A DNA stretch of 64,000 bases, from contig NZ_CP146101.1 of assembly GCF_037023745.1 (NCBI RefSeq), forward strand, positions 3,774,001 through 3,838,000. Direction: 5' to 3'. Of this stretch, positions 45,442 to 53,654 are shown one piece after another. The position numbers and the translations under genes are program-made. Each line of letters starts with the position of its first letter. Position 1 is the stretch's first letter. Under the pieces are notes generated by a model. That model was not told where the DNA came from. It ran no database searches and saw nothing but the letters and a program-made list of their open reading frames with translations. This DNA is from Streptomyces sp. SCSIO 30461 (GTDB taxonomy: Bacteria; Actinomycetota; Actinomycetes; Streptomycetales; Streptomycetaceae).

Positions 45442-45531
45442 ATGAACCTGGACACGGATCTGGACATGGACATGGACATCGAGTTGATCGAGTCCGAGAC
45501 GGACGACCTCATCACCCAGTACGTCCCCTAG
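45442..45531 (+). CDS. Putative RiPP precursor peptide 1 (29 residues)
   Basis: ATG 45442, preceded by AGGAAGGA eight bases upstream, encodes a 29-residue acidic peptide. It starts MNLDTDLDMDMDIELIESE and ends DDLITQYVP. The Asp-rich N-terminal part could serve as leader and the uncharged LITQYVP end as core; there is no Cys. A strong hairpin and then the JmjC oxygenase and exporter genes follow in the uninterrupted arrangement. An IS5 element has entered its TAG stop codon, but the IS supplies the same G, so the peptide is unchanged. Both this and peptide 2 start Met-Asn-Leu. It is too short for standard gene finding. The precursor role is inferred from context. Confidence 0.6.
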   Translation: MNLDTDLDMDMDIELIESETDDLITQYVP

Positions 45532-46628
45532 GGAGCGTATTGCGTCCTGATCAATGTGCGGGATCTGCCTTCGCGGAAGGGTCTGGACGGGTAGACCTTC
45601 TTGGGTGACGCGAGTGCAACTGACGGATGCGGAGTGGGAGTTCATCGAGCCGTATGTGCCGATCGGCGAGTACGGCCCGTATCCGGAACGGCTGCGGCAG
45701 CAGTTCGAGGGCGTGATTTGGCGGTTCAAGACGGGCGGGCAGTGGCGTGAGATGCCGCAGGAGTTCGGTGCCTGGTCGACCGTCCACAACCGGTTCCGGC
45801 AGTGGCGTGATGCCGGGGTCTTCGGGGCCCTGATGGAGGGCCTGATCGCGGAAGCCGCGAAGCGGGGTGAGGTGGATCTGTCCCTGGTCAGCATCGACTC
45901 CACCACCGCCCGGGCCCATCACGACGCAGCCGGGATGCATCTGGACCAAGACGTCCTCACAGCCTTGGAGAAGGCTGCCGCCGAGGCGGAGAAGACCAGG
46001 TCAAAGGGGGCGACTGCGACGAACAAACCGGGCAGGGGGCCGAAGGCGATCCCGAGCGGGAAGAGCGACGGCGCATCCGGCGACGGCGGAAACTCCGGCT
46101 GAAGGCCGCCCTCCTCGGACGCTCCAGGGGCGGGCAGACCAGCAAGATCCATGTCGCCGGCGACCGCAAGTGCCGCCCGCTGGCGTTCATTCTGACCGCG
46201 GGACAGGCCGCCGACAGCCCGCAGTTCATCCCCGTCCTGAACAAGGTACGGGTGCGTGGACCCGTCGGCCGTCCCCGCACCCGGCCGGACGCGGTCGCCG
46301 GGGACAAGGCCTACTCGTCCCGCGGAAACCGCGCCCACCTGCGTAAACGCCGTATCAAGGCGGTCATCCCGGAGAAGAAGGACCAGGCCGCCAACCGGAA
46401 GAAGAAGGGCTCCAGAGGCGGCCGACCCGTCAGCCACGACGCCGACCTCTACAAAGAGCGGAACACCGTCGAACGCCTGATCAACAAGCTCAAGGCCTGG
46501 CGAGGCATCGCCACCCGATACGACAAGACCCCTGACAGCTACCTCGCCGGCCTCCACCTACGCGCCTCGATGATCTGGCTCAGAGATCTCACCCGGACCA
46601 CTTGATGATCACGACGCAATACGCTCCC
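45531..46628 (+). mobile_element. IS5-family insertion sequence inserted in the stop codon of peptide gene 1
   Basis: Terminal inverted repeats: GGGAGCGTATTGCGTC at 45531 and the same sequence read inward from 46628; beyond this TGATCA is also shared. TA duplication at 45529-45530 and 46629-46630. Length 1.1 kb. It separates peptide gene 1 from the JmjC gene. Confidence 0.9.
45605..46605 (+). CDS. IS5-family transposase in two overlapping frames
   Basis: The first frame from GTG 45605: VQLTDAEWEFIEPYVPIGEY, GVIWRFKTGGQWREMPQEFG, LSLVSIDSTTARAHHDAAGM (first Asp). The second frame takes over at about 46070: GGQTSKIHVAGDRKCRPLAF, AVAGDKAYSSRGNRAHLRKR (second Asp), KERNTVERLINKLKAWRGIA (Glu), stop at 46605. 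This two-frame layout is common in the IS427 group of IS5 and may reflect programmed frameshifting rather than decay. Confidence 0.8.
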
Positions 46629-46645
46629 TAGCGGCGACGGGTGGG

Positions 46646-46671
46646 GGCGGCCCGTACGGCCATGGGCCGCC
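46646..46671 (+). terminator. Hairpin after peptide gene 1 (attenuator/terminator)
   Basis: GGCGGCCC, ten-base loop, GGGCCGCC. Before the IS insertion it lay about 15 bases after the peptide stop and about 70 bases before the JmjC gene. Hairpins at this place allow a precursor peptide to be made in excess over the enzymes. Confidence 0.55.
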
Positions 46672-46742
46672 TCCGGCCGCCGGCGCCCCCTTTTCCGAAC
46701 GCCCGGACTTCCCGGCGGAACACCCCGTGGACAGGAGCCACC

Positions 46743-47951
46743 ATGTACGTACCCACGTTCGCCTCGCTCGTCGGCGACGAGGACGAGTTCTTCACCGAGT
46801 ACTTCGGCAGGTCCCCGCTCCTGCGCAGAGGCGCACTGACCGGCCCGCCTGAGGAACTGCTGTCGGTGGCCGACCTGGACGAGTGCCTGCACGAGGAGGC
46901 CCTGCGCACGCAGTACCTGAGACTGGTCAAACGCGGCGATCTGATCCATGAGGGCACCTACACGCAACCGCTGCGCGTACAGCGCAAGTACATACCCGAC
47001 CGCGTGGTGCCGGAGCGCGTGTACGAGCACTTCCGCTCCGGAGCCAGCGTCGTGTGGCACTCCATGAACCACTTCCGGCCGAACCTGCGTGCGCTGAACG
47101 CGATGCTGGCGCAGCGGTTCGCGACCCGGAGCGATTCCCTCGCCTTCCTCACTCCGGCAGGGCAGCAGGGATTCGTCATCCACCACGACCCCAACGACAC
47201 CTTCGTCATCCACCTTCACGGCAAGAAGCGATGGAGGGTCTGGCCCACGGCGCAGGTCACCCGGCCCGACGGCCGCTCCTACAAGGTAGGTGAGGAGTAC
47301 CGGGCGGAGCACCTGGGCGAGCCGCTCCTCGACGTGACCCTGGAGCCCGGCGACGTGCTGTACCTCCCGAACGGCACCCCCCACGTAGCCGCCGCAGAAA
47401 ACACCGTCTCCCTCCACCTCACGGTGACCGTGACACCACGCACCTGGCCCGAACTGCTGCGGTCCACAGTGGCCGCGACGCTGCCGATCGACGCGGAGCA
47501 CCGCGGCTTCCCCCATCTCGCCGAGGAGACCTGGGACGAACAGGCGGCGGCTCTGAAGGACCAGATCGAGCTCCTGGTGGACCGACTCAGGGCGATCGAC
47601 CCGCGCACGGAAGTCGCACGCCTGACAGCCGAGGGCCGCGACGCCGAGGGAACCGCCGCCGAGCACCGGTTCGCCTCCGCCGCGGCCGTGGACAAGACGG
47701 ACGCGGCCACGGCCGTGCGGGCCGCCCGTGCCGACTTCTCGTTCACACCGAGCGCCGACGGTGACCGCGTCGGTGTGCGGTTCGGCGGGAAGACGGTGGC
47801 CATGCCGCGACCCGTTGCCGACGCCCTTCGGTCCCGTGCTGCGGGCACTGTGGTGCCGGCAGGGCAGTTCGTACCGACCGTCGCACCCGAAGACTCCGTC
47901 AGGGCCGTGAAGACGCTCGCGCGGCTGGGAGCGGTCGCCCTCGTACCATGA
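46743..47951 (+). CDS. JmjC-domain (cupin_4/ROXA-like) Fe(II)/2-oxoglutarate oxygenase
   Basis: A 402-residue protein. The JmjC core is at about residues 60-230: SVVWHSMNHF, then GFVIHHDPNDTFVIHLHGKK with the His147-x-Asp149 iron ligands, and YLPNGTPHVAAAENTVSLHL with His214. Residues 240-400 form a helical/winged-helix C-terminal region, as in ribosomal-oxygenase-like proteins. Such enzymes hydroxylate side chains of peptides or proteins, which suits a tailoring role on a peptide. AGGAG precedes ATG 46743. Its end overlaps the exporter start (ATGA), so the two are coupled. Confidence 0.85.
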   Translation: MYVPTFASLVGDEDEFFTEYFGRSPLLRRGALTGPPEELLSVADLDECLHEEALRTQYLRLVKRGDLIHEGTYTQPLRVQRKYIPDRVVPERVYEHFRSGASVVWHSMNHFRPNLRALNAMLAQRFATRSDSLAFLTPAGQQGFVIHHDPNDTFVIHLHGKKRWRVWPTAQVTRPDGRSYKVGEEYRAEHLGEPLLDVTLEPGDVLYLPNGTPHVAAAENTVSLHLTVTVTPRTWPELLRSTVAATLPIDAEHRGFPHLAEETWDEQAAALKDQIELLVDRLRAIDPRTEVARLTAEGRDAEGTAAEHRFASAAAVDKTDAATAVRAARADFSFTPSADGDRVGVRFGGKTVAMPRPVADALRSRAAGTVVPAGQFVPTVAPEDSVRAVKTLARLGAVALVP

Positions 47952-49240
47952 CGCAGGGCACACGGCAGGCGGGCATCCGTGGCCTTGCGGCCCGATCCCG
48001 CACCCGGGCCGCCGACATCCGCGCCTGGTGCCCGCCGGAACTCCGTTTGCTCCTGGCCGGGTTGCTGCTGCTGCGCGCGGCCGGATTCGCCTACCCGTTC
48101 CTGAGCTATCTGCTGGCCGGGAAGGGCCACGGGACGGAGGTCGCCGGTGTCGTGCTCGCCGCCTTCGGCGCAGGCTGGGCGGGCGGACAGGTCGCGTGCG
48201 GCCGACTGCTCGACCGCTTCGGCCGGCGGCCGACGCTGGTGGCGGCGGCGCTGGCCTCCGCCGCTGTCATGCCTCTGCTCACGGCCACAACGTCGCCGGC
48301 CCTGCTGGTCTCCGGAGCGGTGGCGCTTGGCCTCGTCTTCGACACACCGCGCGTGGTGGTCGGCGCCGCGATCGACGAACTCGTACCCGAACCCGGGCGG
48401 CGCGCGAAGCTCAACGCGCTGCGGTACGGACTGGTGGTCAACGGCGGTGCCCTCGTCGCCGGCGGCGTCGGCGGTCTGCTGGCCGCCGGACTGGGCGTCG
48501 ACGCCCTCTACTGGATCAACGCCGCGGCATGCGCGCTCTTCGCCGTGGGTGTGCTGCGCCGGTTGCCCGCCGACCGTCTGCACCGCGCAGGGCGCGCGAA
48601 GAGGAACCGACGCGGCGGCCTCCGGCTCACCAGGCATCTGGTGCTCCTGCTCGGCTCCGGCCTGGCCACGATGACGGCCCTGGTCGGCATTGCGGCGGCC
48701 CTGCCGATGACGATGGCTGCCCGGGGCCTCTCTCCCGGGGCCTACGGCCTTACCGCCCTGGTCAACTCCGTCTCCGTCGTCGTGCTCACTCCCGCCATGA
48801 CACCGTGGCTGAGCCGCCGTGCCGCCTCCGGACGCTCGATGCCGGCCATGGCGGCGGTCGCTTCGGTGGCCATCGCCGTACCCATGGCCGCGGCGGCGCT
48901 CGCGCATACGACGCCCGGCTTCATCGTGGCCGCGGCGGCGTGCGCCCCTGGGGAGATCGCGTGGTTCGTCGCGACCGCCCACGTCCTGCGGCACATGACG
49001 CCGCCGGGGGGACGCGGCCGTTACCACGGTATCTGGGGCACCGTCCTCGCCGCCGCGGGAACGCTCTCCCCCCTGCTGGCGGCGTGGGGTCTTCGACACG
49101 GCAGCCACGTCCTGGCCGTCGCCACACTGGCGGCCGGGCTGACCGGTGCGGCACTGTGCATCCCGCTCGGCCGCGCCTCGCGCACGGCCCGAGGTCGTGC
49201 GGGCGGCACGGGCGAAGGCGCTGCGGCGACGCCTGCGTAG
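47948..49240 (+). CDS. MFS transporter (12-TMS), probable peptide-product exporter
   Basis: A 430-residue major facilitator protein. TM1 is LLLAGLLLLRAAGFAYPFLS, motif A is GRLLDRFGRRPTLVAAALAS, and TM4-5 includes RVVVGAAIDELVPEPGRRAK. There are about twelve hydrophobic segments and a hydrophilic N-terminal extension of about 30 residues. It is translationally coupled to the JmjC gene by a four-base overlap and lies within the RiPP-like locus, so export of the mature product or self-resistance is inferred. Confidence 0.85.
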   Translation: MTQGTRQAGIRGLAARSRTRAADIRAWCPPELRLLLAGLLLLRAAGFAYPFLSYLLAGKGHGTEVAGVVLAAFGAGWAGGQVACGRLLDRFGRRPTLVAAALASAAVMPLLTATTSPALLVSGAVALGLVFDTPRVVVGAAIDELVPEPGRRAKLNALRYGLVVNGGALVAGGVGGLLAAGLGVDALYWINAAACALFAVGVLRRLPADRLHRAGRAKRNRRGGLRLTRHLVLLLGSGLATMTALVGIAAALPMTMAARGLSPGAYGLTALVNSVSVVVLTPAMTPWLSRRAASGRSMPAMAAVASVAIAVPMAAAALAHTTPGFIVAAAACAPGEIAWFVATAHVLRHMTPPGGRGRYHGIWGTVLAAAGTLSPLLAAWGLRHGSHVLAVATLAAGLTGAALCIPLGRASRTARGRAGGTGEGAAATPA

Positions 49241-49783
49241 CGACCCCCGGCGGCTGCGTTCCCCCACCACTCCCGGGGCGTGTCCCTCGCCCTCTCGCCT
49301 CGACTCCGAGGCCGCCCGGCGGAACGTTCCCCGGCCGCAAGGGACGCGCCTCGTCCTCCGGCCGCGCATACCCCTCGGCCCGGGCACGAGCAACCCGCCG
49401 GCGGGTTCCCCGAGTGAGACCGACTCCAAGAGGAGCCCGGCCTGCCGGAATTCGCCCGCGTCGGCGTGGCTCCGTGCGCTTTCGGCCGGCCCCGGCGGGG
49501 CCGGGGCTGGTTCGGCGGCCGCCCGTCGCCTCGGTGCGCGGGGTGTTCTCCCCGTCGTGGCCGTTGCCGTAGCTCTTCCCGGCCGGATCGTGCCTCTCGC
49601 AGCCGACGCGGTCGGTGATCCGCGGATCCGTCGTCGATCGGACACCCCCGTCGGCGGACACGGACCTCCACCGGTGCATGGGCCCGTTGGGGGATCGCAC
49701 CACCCCCCTCCCCACGGCACCGTGGACATCAGGGTGGAGGGGACGTTCTCCCCGCCCACGACACACACCGAAAGGACGAGGAC
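49241..49783. other. Intergenic region before peptide gene 2
   Basis: About 540 bp with no supported gene on either strand, despite open frames created by high GC. It probably contains the promoter of the peptide 2-YcaO-TfuA operon. A C-rich/G-rich imperfect stem lies at about 49690-49745. Confidence 0.5.
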
Positions 49784-49885
49784 ATGAACCTCAACGACAT
49801 CATCGCCACGTTCGACAACGACCTGGACGCGGCCGTGGCCAAGGCACTCGGTACCGGCACATTCGTCGCCTGCTCCGCAGAGTGA
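49784..49885 (+). CDS. Putative RiPP precursor peptide 2 (33 residues), YcaO/TfuA substrate candidate
   Basis: ATG 49784 with AAAGGA about ten bases upstream. It encodes 33 residues: an acidic amphipathic leader starting MNLNDIIATFDNDLDAAVAK, then a small-residue and Thr-rich end, GTGTFVACSAE, with a single Cys at residue 30 and Ser 31. Size, leader/core split and position immediately before YcaO and TfuA genes, with a 13-bp hairpin in between, are what is expected of a RiPP precursor. The probable core is the last 10-12 residues. It is not similar by eye to thioviridamide or thiovarsolin precursors. The role is inferred from context. Confidence 0.7.
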   Translation: MNLNDIIATFDNDLDAAVAKALGTGTFVACSAE

Positions 49886-49891
49886 CGAGCT

Positions 49892-49935
49892 GACGGTGCT
49901 GCGGGACGGGTGGAGGACCGTTCCGCAGCACCGTC
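49892..49935 (+). terminator. Perfect 13-bp hairpin between peptide gene 2 and ycaO
   Basis: Arms GACGGTGCTGCGG (49892-49904) and CCGCAGCACCGTC (49923-49935) are exactly complementary, with an 18-base loop, starting six bases after the peptide stop. Without a T-run it probably acts as partial terminator or mRNA stabiliser, giving more precursor than enzyme. Confidence 0.7.
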
Positions 49936-49965
49936 GTCATCCAGACACCCCGAGGAGGCAGCCCC

Positions 49966-51156
49966 ATGACCGCTGTGCTCGACTTCGCCGCGCCACCGCA
50001 CCGCTGGAGTTCGGTGTGGCAGGGCACCCATCGGTCCGTCCCGCCGGAAGAGACCTGGCAGCGCCTACAGCCGTTGCTGGGCACGGTCGGGATCACCAGG
50101 GTCGCGGACGTCACGCTCCTGGACGACATCGGCCTCCCGGTGTGGCAGGCGATCCGGCCCAACGCCATGAGCCTGTCCGTCTCACAGGGCAAGGGCGTCA
50201 CCCATGAGTTGGCCCGCGTCTCCGCCGCCATGGAGTCCTTCGAGTTGCACTGCGCGGAGGACCCCGCCCTGGACACCACCGTGGCGACCCCGGCCCAGCT
50301 GGCCACCGAACTCACCTACGACTGGACCGAACTGCCGCTGCTCGGAGGGCACGCCCTGCGCCCCGCCACACGGATCCGCTGGTGTCCCGTCGAGGACCTG
50401 ACGGCGCACACCGCCACCTGGGCTCCGCTGGAATCGGTCGTGGTCGACCTCCGCATGCGCTCATCCTGGGCACCGCCGACCGTTCAGACCAGCAGCAACG
50501 GGCTGGCCAGCGGCAACAACTTCACCGAGGCCACCTTGCACGGACTGCTGGAGGTCGTGGAGCGGCACTCCCTGGCCGTCGCCGCACGTTCCGGAGGCCC
50601 CTGGAAGTCGGCGGTACGGGCCGAACCGGACGGTTCGGGGGCGGCGTCCGCGGTGCTGGAACGACTCCTCCAGGCCGGGGCGGTCGTCGAAATCACCGAT
50701 GTCACCTGCGACCTTCGGGTGCCCACTTTCGCAGCCCGCCTATGGTCCCCGTCGGTGCCCTGGTGGTTCTCCGGTTCGGGCACCCACCCCGACGCCGACG
50801 TGGCCCTGTCCCGGGCCCTCACCGAGGCTGCGCAGTCGCGACTGACCGCGGTGGCGGGAGCCCGGGACGACATCGGCGTGTTCCACTACGACTTCACCGA
50901 CGCGTCCGGGACCTCGGATCGGCAGTCGGGGAACGGAGGCGCAGCGGTTCCCGGCGTAGCAGAACTGACAGGGGCCCACGGAACGGCGTCCACCGGTCCG
51001 CGCGACCTCGACGCCGACCTGGAAGAACTCCTGGAAGTCGCGGCGCAGCACGGCATCACCGTGCTCCGGGCCGATCTCACCGTACCCGCCTACGGCATCC
51101 CCGTGGTGCACGTCGTCGCGCCGGGACTCACCTTCGACACTGGAGCATGGGCATGA
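49966..51156 (+). CDS. YcaO-domain protein (peptide backbone activation; probable thioamidation)
   Basis: A 396-residue YcaO enzyme. The ATP-binding signature is seen: SQGKG at residues 73-77, MESFE with Glu90/Glu93, and GLLEVVERHS with Glu196 and Glu199-Arg200. No N-terminal E1-like or RRE domain and no C-terminal PxPxP motif are present; this suits TfuA-type YcaOs better than azoline-forming ones. YcaO enzymes phosphorylate amide bonds of peptides; with TfuA they make thioamides. GAGGAGG precedes ATG 49966. The stop overlaps the TfuA start (ATGA), showing tight coupling. The likely substrate is peptide 2 just upstream. Confidence 0.88.
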   Translation: MTAVLDFAAPPHRWSSVWQGTHRSVPPEETWQRLQPLLGTVGITRVADVTLLDDIGLPVWQAIRPNAMSLSVSQGKGVTHELARVSAAMESFELHCAEDPALDTTVATPAQLATELTYDWTELPLLGGHALRPATRIRWCPVEDLTAHTATWAPLESVVVDLRMRSSWAPPTVQTSSNGLASGNNFTEATLHGLLEVVERHSLAVAARSGGPWKSAVRAEPDGSGAASAVLERLLQAGAVVEITDVTCDLRVPTFAARLWSPSVPWWFSGSGTHPDADVALSRALTEAAQSRLTAVAGARDDIGVFHYDFTDASGTSDRQSGNGGAAVPGVAELTGAHGTASTGPRDLDADLEELLEVAAQHGITVLRADLTVPAYGIPVVHVVAPGLTFDTGAWA

Positions 51157-53279
51157 ACCACACATCGAGACTGGTCGTGACCGCCGGACCCACCATCAGC
51201 AGGGAAGACGTCCACCGCATGCTGCCCGAGGCAGAGGTCCGCGGGCCGGTCGCCGCGGACCAGGTGCTGCGGTGGGAGTGGGACGCGGGAGACACCCTGG
51301 TGGTGATCGACGGCGTCTTCCTCCAGTCACGCGCGGTTCGTCACAAGGAACTGCTCGCCCTCCTCGACCGGGGAGTGACGGTGTACGGAGCTTCCAGCAT
51401 GGGAGCACTACGCGCGGCGGAGCTCGAGGCGTTCGGCATGCGGGGCGTGGGGAAGGTGTTCCGCAGCTACCGGGACGGCGTCCTGGTCGGTGACGATGAG
51501 GTGGCGCTGACCCATGCCGACGCCGAGAGCGCCTACCGGCCGACCAGCTGGGCCCTGGTGGACCTGCGGGATGCGGCCGGCGCAGCCGCCCGGGAAGGCG
51601 CCATCGACCAGGTGACCGCCCGTACCGTCGTCGAGGCGGCCAAGAGCCTTCCCTTCACCGCTCGCGACGACTTCACCATTCTCGATGCCGCCCGGCGGCG
51701 GGGCTGCCGGGCGGCAGCGCTGGATTCCTTCCGCGCGTACTGTGCCGCACGGGGCCCGGGCGTCAAACACCGCGACGCCGTCGCCGCGCTCGCCATCGCC
51801 GGTGCCACAACGCTCACGTCCGACATGCGTGCGGCCGACCGCGGCCCGTCGGGTGGCCTGCGGTACCGGGGAGCCCCGGTACAGCTGGCGACGACCACCC
51901 ATCTCCGTCGCTGGACCCCGACTTCGCCGCCGTTCTCGGCTCCGGACGGCGAACGCGAGACCCTAGGGTCGGAGCGGGTGCTGGCGCGCGATGACGAAGT
52001 CCTGACCCAGCTTGCGCTCGACTGGCCCGAATACCCGGCCTTCCAGCGGAGCGTGGCGGCCGAGTGCCTGCTGCTGCAGACCCAGCCACAGTCGGGCAAT
52101 GCCGCAGTGGGAGAGCAACGGCGCGCCCTGGGCGACATCGCAGACGTCTCCGACCACGACCGGACCCACCTGGAGTGGGAGCCGTTGGCCCGGGCCCTGA
52201 GCACCCGTCTGCCGGACCTCGGCCTGCCGTCGTCCTCGAGCGAGGCCGGAGACGCCCTCACCCTGCTCCGAGACGAGGAGCGCGACCAGCCGTGGGAGAC
52301 GGCAGGCCCCCTCCTCGCCGTCCGGCTCTGGCTCGCTGACCCCCGGGTCGACTGGAGGACGCCACTCATCGAACGGCTCCAGGGCTGCCCCGCCTATCAC
52401 CAGGCGCTCGCGGCACTCGCCGACGCACGCACCGATGCCGCACCTCCGGTCAACGACCCCACGGCCCTGCGTGACGTGTGCCGGTCGGTGCTCGTCCGCT
52501 GGGGCGTCCAGCGGGCGAGCGACGTGCCGGCGGTCCTGCGCGACCACGGCTTCACCGGCATCGACGCCATGGTGAGCACCCTCCGCGCACACCCGCGGAA
52601 GGCCACGGATGCGTCCGGCACCGGAGAAGAGGGGGCAGGGCACACCGTCCCGCACGTCGGCCACGGTACTGCCCGCGCCGACTGGGACCGGCACGGCAGC
52701 GTCCTGCTGCCCGGCGTCCTGGACGCCGAGCGGGTGAAGGCCACGGCCACCGAGGCGCACGAGCAGATCGGCACGGCCACCCCGTACGAGCGGGACGAGG
52801 TCAGCTCCCACCGGGACGGCTCATTCGCCTCCCCGGCACACTGCGGCCTCCTGCCGGCGGGGCCACGGCTCCAACAACTCGCCTTCGACGAGCACCTGCT
52901 GACAGCACTGCGGGAGGCCACGGGGATGTCCCAGCTGGTACCCCGGGGCGGCTCGTTGGTCGTCTACCACCACGGCGACTTCCAAGGCCTGCACACCGAC
53001 CCGGCCGAGGCGACCGTCACCGTGGGCATCGCCCTGACCGAACGTCTGCCGTCGATGTGGTGGGCACCGTCGCTGCGCGACGCATCGCCGGACCGCCTGG
53101 CCGAGGTGGTCGCCGACAAGGGGTTCTGGCCCGAGTGCGCCGAGTTCGAGCGGCTGGGGCACCCGCACGCCGACGGCAGCGTGCGCGCGTTCGCCGGGAA
53201 CCGCATCCCGCACTGGCGCACCCCGTACTCGGGCGAGGAGCCGGGCCTGCTGGCCATCCTCTCCTACACGGACCCGTGA
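51153..53279 (+). CDS. TfuA protein fused to a C-terminal Fe(II)/2OG-type oxygenase domain
   Basis: A 708-residue protein. Residues 1-220 are a TfuA domain: VTAGPTISREDVHRMLPEAE, VRGPVAADQVLRWEWDAGDT, VVIDGVFLQSRAVRHKELLA, VYGASSMGALRAAELEAFGM. A helical middle part (about 260-480) has no clear family. From residue 510 (DWDRHGSVLLPGVLDAERVK) begins a 2OG-oxygenase-like double-stranded beta-helix. Its ligand pattern is HTD (His614, Asp616), and the distal IPHWR has His687 with Arg689. Usual TfuA proteins in RiPP clusters are much shorter and lack the oxygenase. It is coupled to ycaO. Expected role: sulfur delivery for thioamidation plus oxidation of the same peptide. The fusion is in one uninterrupted frame. 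Confidence 0.82.
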   Translation: MNHTSRLVVTAGPTISREDVHRMLPEAEVRGPVAADQVLRWEWDAGDTLVVIDGVFLQSRAVRHKELLALLDRGVTVYGASSMGALRAAELEAFGMRGVGKVFRSYRDGVLVGDDEVALTHADAESAYRPTSWALVDLRDAAGAAAREGAIDQVTARTVVEAAKSLPFTARDDFTILDAARRRGCRAAALDSFRAYCAARGPGVKHRDAVAALAIAGATTLTSDMRAADRGPSGGLRYRGAPVQLATTTHLRRWTPTSPPFSAPDGERETLGSERVLARDDEVLTQLALDWPEYPAFQRSVAAECLLLQTQPQSGNAAVGEQRRALGDIADVSDHDRTHLEWEPLARALSTRLPDLGLPSSSSEAGDALTLLRDEERDQPWETAGPLLAVRLWLADPRVDWRTPLIERLQGCPAYHQALAALADARTDAAPPVNDPTALRDVCRSVLVRWGVQRASDVPAVLRDHGFTGIDAMVSTLRAHPRKATDASGTGEEGAGHTVPHVGHGTARADWDRHGSVLLPGVLDAERVKATATEAHEQIGTATPYERDEVSSHRDGSFASPAHCGLLPAGPRLQQLAFDEHLLTALREATGMSQLVPRGGSLVVYHHGDFQGLHTDPAEATVTVGIALTERLPSMWWAPSLRDASPDRLAEVVADKGFWPECAEFERLGHPHADGSVRAFAGNRIPHWRTPYSGEEPGLLAILSYTDP

Positions 53280-53654
53280 GGCGGCCCACGGCACTGACGT
53301 CGGCTGTCCGGGGTGATCTTCCCCGACGTGCCCGCCGGACGGGAACGTCGGCCGGATTCCGTGCGCGGTATGCGGACGAGGCAGGCCGACCCCTGCAGGC
53401 ACGACATCGTCGCGCTGATCGACGGCACCCGTCGCACGCGAGCTCCTGAGGGGTTACGCGAAGCATTCCACCGGGCCCGCTGGTGAGCCGCTTCCGCAGC
53501 ACCGCCGACAGGCCGGCGCCCCGATGTCGTGGAAGCGGTCGCGGGGGCCTGGGTGGGGGAGCCGGCACGTGCACGACCGCTGGACGGCAGCGGCACTCAG
53601 CGCCCCGCACCGGTGGCATGTGGAGGTACAGACGGTCGGACTATGCTTTCCTCC
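53280..53654. promoter_or_regulatory. Intergenic region with probable leaderless promoter for the methyltransferase
   Basis: No supported gene. TGTGGA at 53619-53624 and TATGCT at 53642-53647 are 17 bp apart and would start transcription at or next to the ATG at 53655, giving a leaderless mRNA as often found in actinomycetes. A short open frame at about 53368-53487 lacks start signals. Confidence 0.5.

Noticed and set aside
46539..49768. Two very long open frames on the minus strand (474 and 829 codons)
   Set aside because: They mirror the JmjC and MFS genes, are rich in Arg, Gly and Pro, and lack start signals or domains.
46743..53279. Interpretation as a lanthipeptide or lasso-peptide cluster
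   Set aside because: No LanB/LanC/LanM, lasso cyclase or leader protease was seen; YcaO with TfuA points to thioamide-type chemistry instead.
53368..53487. Short plus-strand frame ending EGLREAFHRARW
   Set aside because: Some coding-like composition but no start signal, and too short to assign.
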